DNA of 44,047 bases from Bacillus multifaciens (GTDB lineage: Bacteria; Bacillota; Bacilli; Bacillales; Bacillaceae_G), in assembly GCF_030756675.1 (NCBI RefSeq), contig NZ_JAVBXD010000037.1:1-44047 (forward strand). Reading direction: 5' to 3'. Below are positions 42,903-44,047 of this stretch, piece by piece. The position numbers and the translations under genes were made by a program. The notes beneath the pieces are model-generated. The model was not told the origin of the DNA and did no database searches. It was given only the letters and a program-made list of their open reading frames with translations. Positions within the stretch are counted from its first letter, which is position 1; the number at the start of each line of letters is the position of its first letter.

Positions 42903-43931
42903 ATGAACAAAATAGGTGTTGGGATTGTAGGTTACGGGTTTTCTAGTACAACCTTCCATATTCCTCTGTTGCAAACAATCGAAGACTACGAAATCCGTGC
43001 GATTGTATCTTCACAAGAAGAGAAAGTAAAAGCATCATTTCCACATGTAGAAGTTGTGACAACAATCGATGAGCTTGTTATGCAAGAAAACATTGATCTT
43101 ATCATCATTACATCACCTAACACGACGCATTTTGAATTTACAAAAAAGGCAATATTGCATGGTAAACATGTTGTCGTTGAAAAACCTTTTGTTGTTTCTA
43201 TTGAAGAAGGAGAAGAATTGATAGAATTAGCGAAGCAGCATGGCGTTGTGTTAAGTGTATATCATAATCGCCGTTTTGATAACGATTTCAGAACAATTCA
43301 TAAACTGTTACAAGATAATAAAATTGGTAAAATTTTTACATATGAAGCTCATTTTGATAGATTTCGTCCACATGTTCGCGATCGTTGGAGAGAACACAAA
43401 TTGCCAGGATCAGGAATACTGTTTGATTTAGGTTCACATCTTATAGATCAAGCGTTACATTTATTTGGAATGCCGGAAGCAGTTTATGCAGATGTTGTCA
43501 ATCAACGTCCAGGAGCGCAAATAGATGATTATTTTCATATTATTCTTTCTTATGAAGAAATGCGTGTAATTCTTCATAGTGGTAGTCACGTTAAATATGC
43601 AGGACCGCATTTTAGCATTCACGGTGAGAAAGGATCGATTGTTAAATATGGAATGGATTCTCAAGAAGAACAGCTAAAGGCAGGAAAGAAACCTGGTGAT
43701 GAAGGATATGGAGAAGATGCTATGCCTATGTATGCTGTTCTTTCTACAGAGGAACAAGAGATTCGTGTTCCAACAGAAATAGGATGTTATGAGAACTATT
43801 ATAAAGGTGTCCGAGACGCAATAATGAACCGAGAAATGCCGCCTGTTACAGCAGAGGAAGCTCTAAATGTCATTCGTGTTATTACGGCTTGCTTACAAAG
43901 TAGTCAGCAAGGAATTATAGTGAAATGGTAG
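42903..43931 (+). CDS. Gfo/Idh/MocA-family oxidoreductase, IolW/YvaA-like
   Basis: 342 residues. NAD(P)-binding GVGIVGYGFSSTTFHIPLL, then VVEKPFVVS with the catalytic-site Lys, SVYHNRRFDNDF, and GILFDLGSHLIDQALHLFGM. These segments resemble B. subtilis YvaA (IolW), an NADP-dependent scyllo-inositol dehydrogenase. Substrate here is not proven and no inositol genes are adjacent. ATG 42903 follows TGGAGGGG. It stands alone. Confidence 0.85.
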   Translation: MNKIGVGIVGYGFSSTTFHIPLLQTIEDYEIRAIVSSQEEKVKASFPHVEVVTTIDELVMQENIDLIIITSPNTTHFEFTKKAILHGKHVVVEKPFVVSIEEGEELIELAKQHGVVLSVYHNRRFDNDFRTIHKLLQDNKIGKIFTYEAHFDRFRPHVRDRWREHKLPGSGILFDLGSHLIDQALHLFGMPEAVYADVVNQRPGAQIDDYFHIILSYEEMRVILHSGSHVKYAGPHFSIHGEKGSIVKYGMDSQEEQLKAGKKPGDEGYGEDAMPMYAVLSTEEQEIRVPTEIGCYENYYKGVRDAIMNREMPPVTAEEALNVIRVITACLQSSQQGIIVKW

Positions 43932-43990
43932 AGTCAGTGTATACACTGACTCTCAGGCTGTGGAGAAAGCCTTCTCCACAGCCTGTTTTT
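43932..43990 (+). terminator. palindrome plus terminator after the oxidoreductase gene
   Basis: AGTCAGTGTATACACTGACT (43932-43951) is a perfect palindrome touching the stop codon. AGGCTGTGGAGAA (43955-43967) pairs with TTCTCCACAGCCT (43972-43984) and runs into a T tract. Confidence 0.8.
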
Positions 43991-44000
43991 GTGTCTGAAC

Positions 44001-44033
44001 ATCTTTTTATCTGTCAACACTGATAAAAAAGAT
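44001..44033. terminator. second hairpin at the window edge
   Basis: ATCTTTTTATC (44001-44011) pairs with GATAAAAAAGAT (44022-44033) with one bulge. It may be the terminator of a minus-strand gene beyond the window. Confidence 0.4.
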
Positions 44034-44047
44034 GCAAAGGAGCGATG

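Overview
This window looks like chromosomal DNA of the Bacillus cereus group. It is AT-rich, with strong AAGGAGG-type ribosome sites and frequent TTG/GTG starts. It carries spore genes (sspN, tlp, a SleL-type cortex lytic enzyme), a Fur-regulated basic protein (FbpB family), and the B. subtilis-like gene order sspN - tlp - yneP - yneR - plsY - yneT - parE - parC. Assignments come from reading the sequence only; no database search was run.

Left part (1-23 kb) is accessory and partly decaying. It holds an envelope protein cut by the window edge, a lipoprotein, a LytS/LytT two-component pair followed by an OFA-family MFS transporter (a layout that suggests pyruvate sensing and uptake), a frameshifted lipoprotein, a HAD phosphatase and small membrane proteins. 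It also holds a cysteine desulfidase/serine dehydratase-like enzyme behind a full consensus CcpA site, two methyltransferases, a quinone-reductase-like MDR protein behind a palindromic operator candidate, a GNAT gene with no usable start codon, a CPBP protease, and a cluster of SH3-like, histidine phosphatase, HAD and GNAT genes. The histidine phosphatase is split by an IscB element: structured left end and putative omega-RNA, intact iscB, right-end hairpin, and no transposase.

Middle part (22-33 kb) is core spore and envelope biology: a ResA-like thioredoxin, a DEDD exonuclease, fbpB, sspN, tlp, sleL, a thioesterase, a HesB-like protein and plsY. Class III ribonucleotide reductase (nrdD-nrdG), an orphan OmpR-family response regulator in the same operon, and an HtrA protease follow. 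Between yneT and parE lie a B. cereus-type intergenic repeat, a 31-residue membrane peptide and a small promoter/terminator unit.

Right part (33-44 kb) holds topoisomerase IV (parE, parC), then a complete branched-chain amino acid ABC importer (livJ-H-M-G-F order) with a CodY-like site at its promoter and a terminator after the binding protein gene, then a Gfo/Idh/MocA dehydrogenase resembling IolW/YvaA.

The strongest candidate for an unusual system is the IscB element. By the known IscB layout, its guide would be read from the interrupted gene itself, so it should recognise the empty, unoccupied allele. Other points worth checking are the orphan regulator linking nrdDG to htrA, several genes without canonical start codons, and short promoter-terminator units that may be small RNAs.
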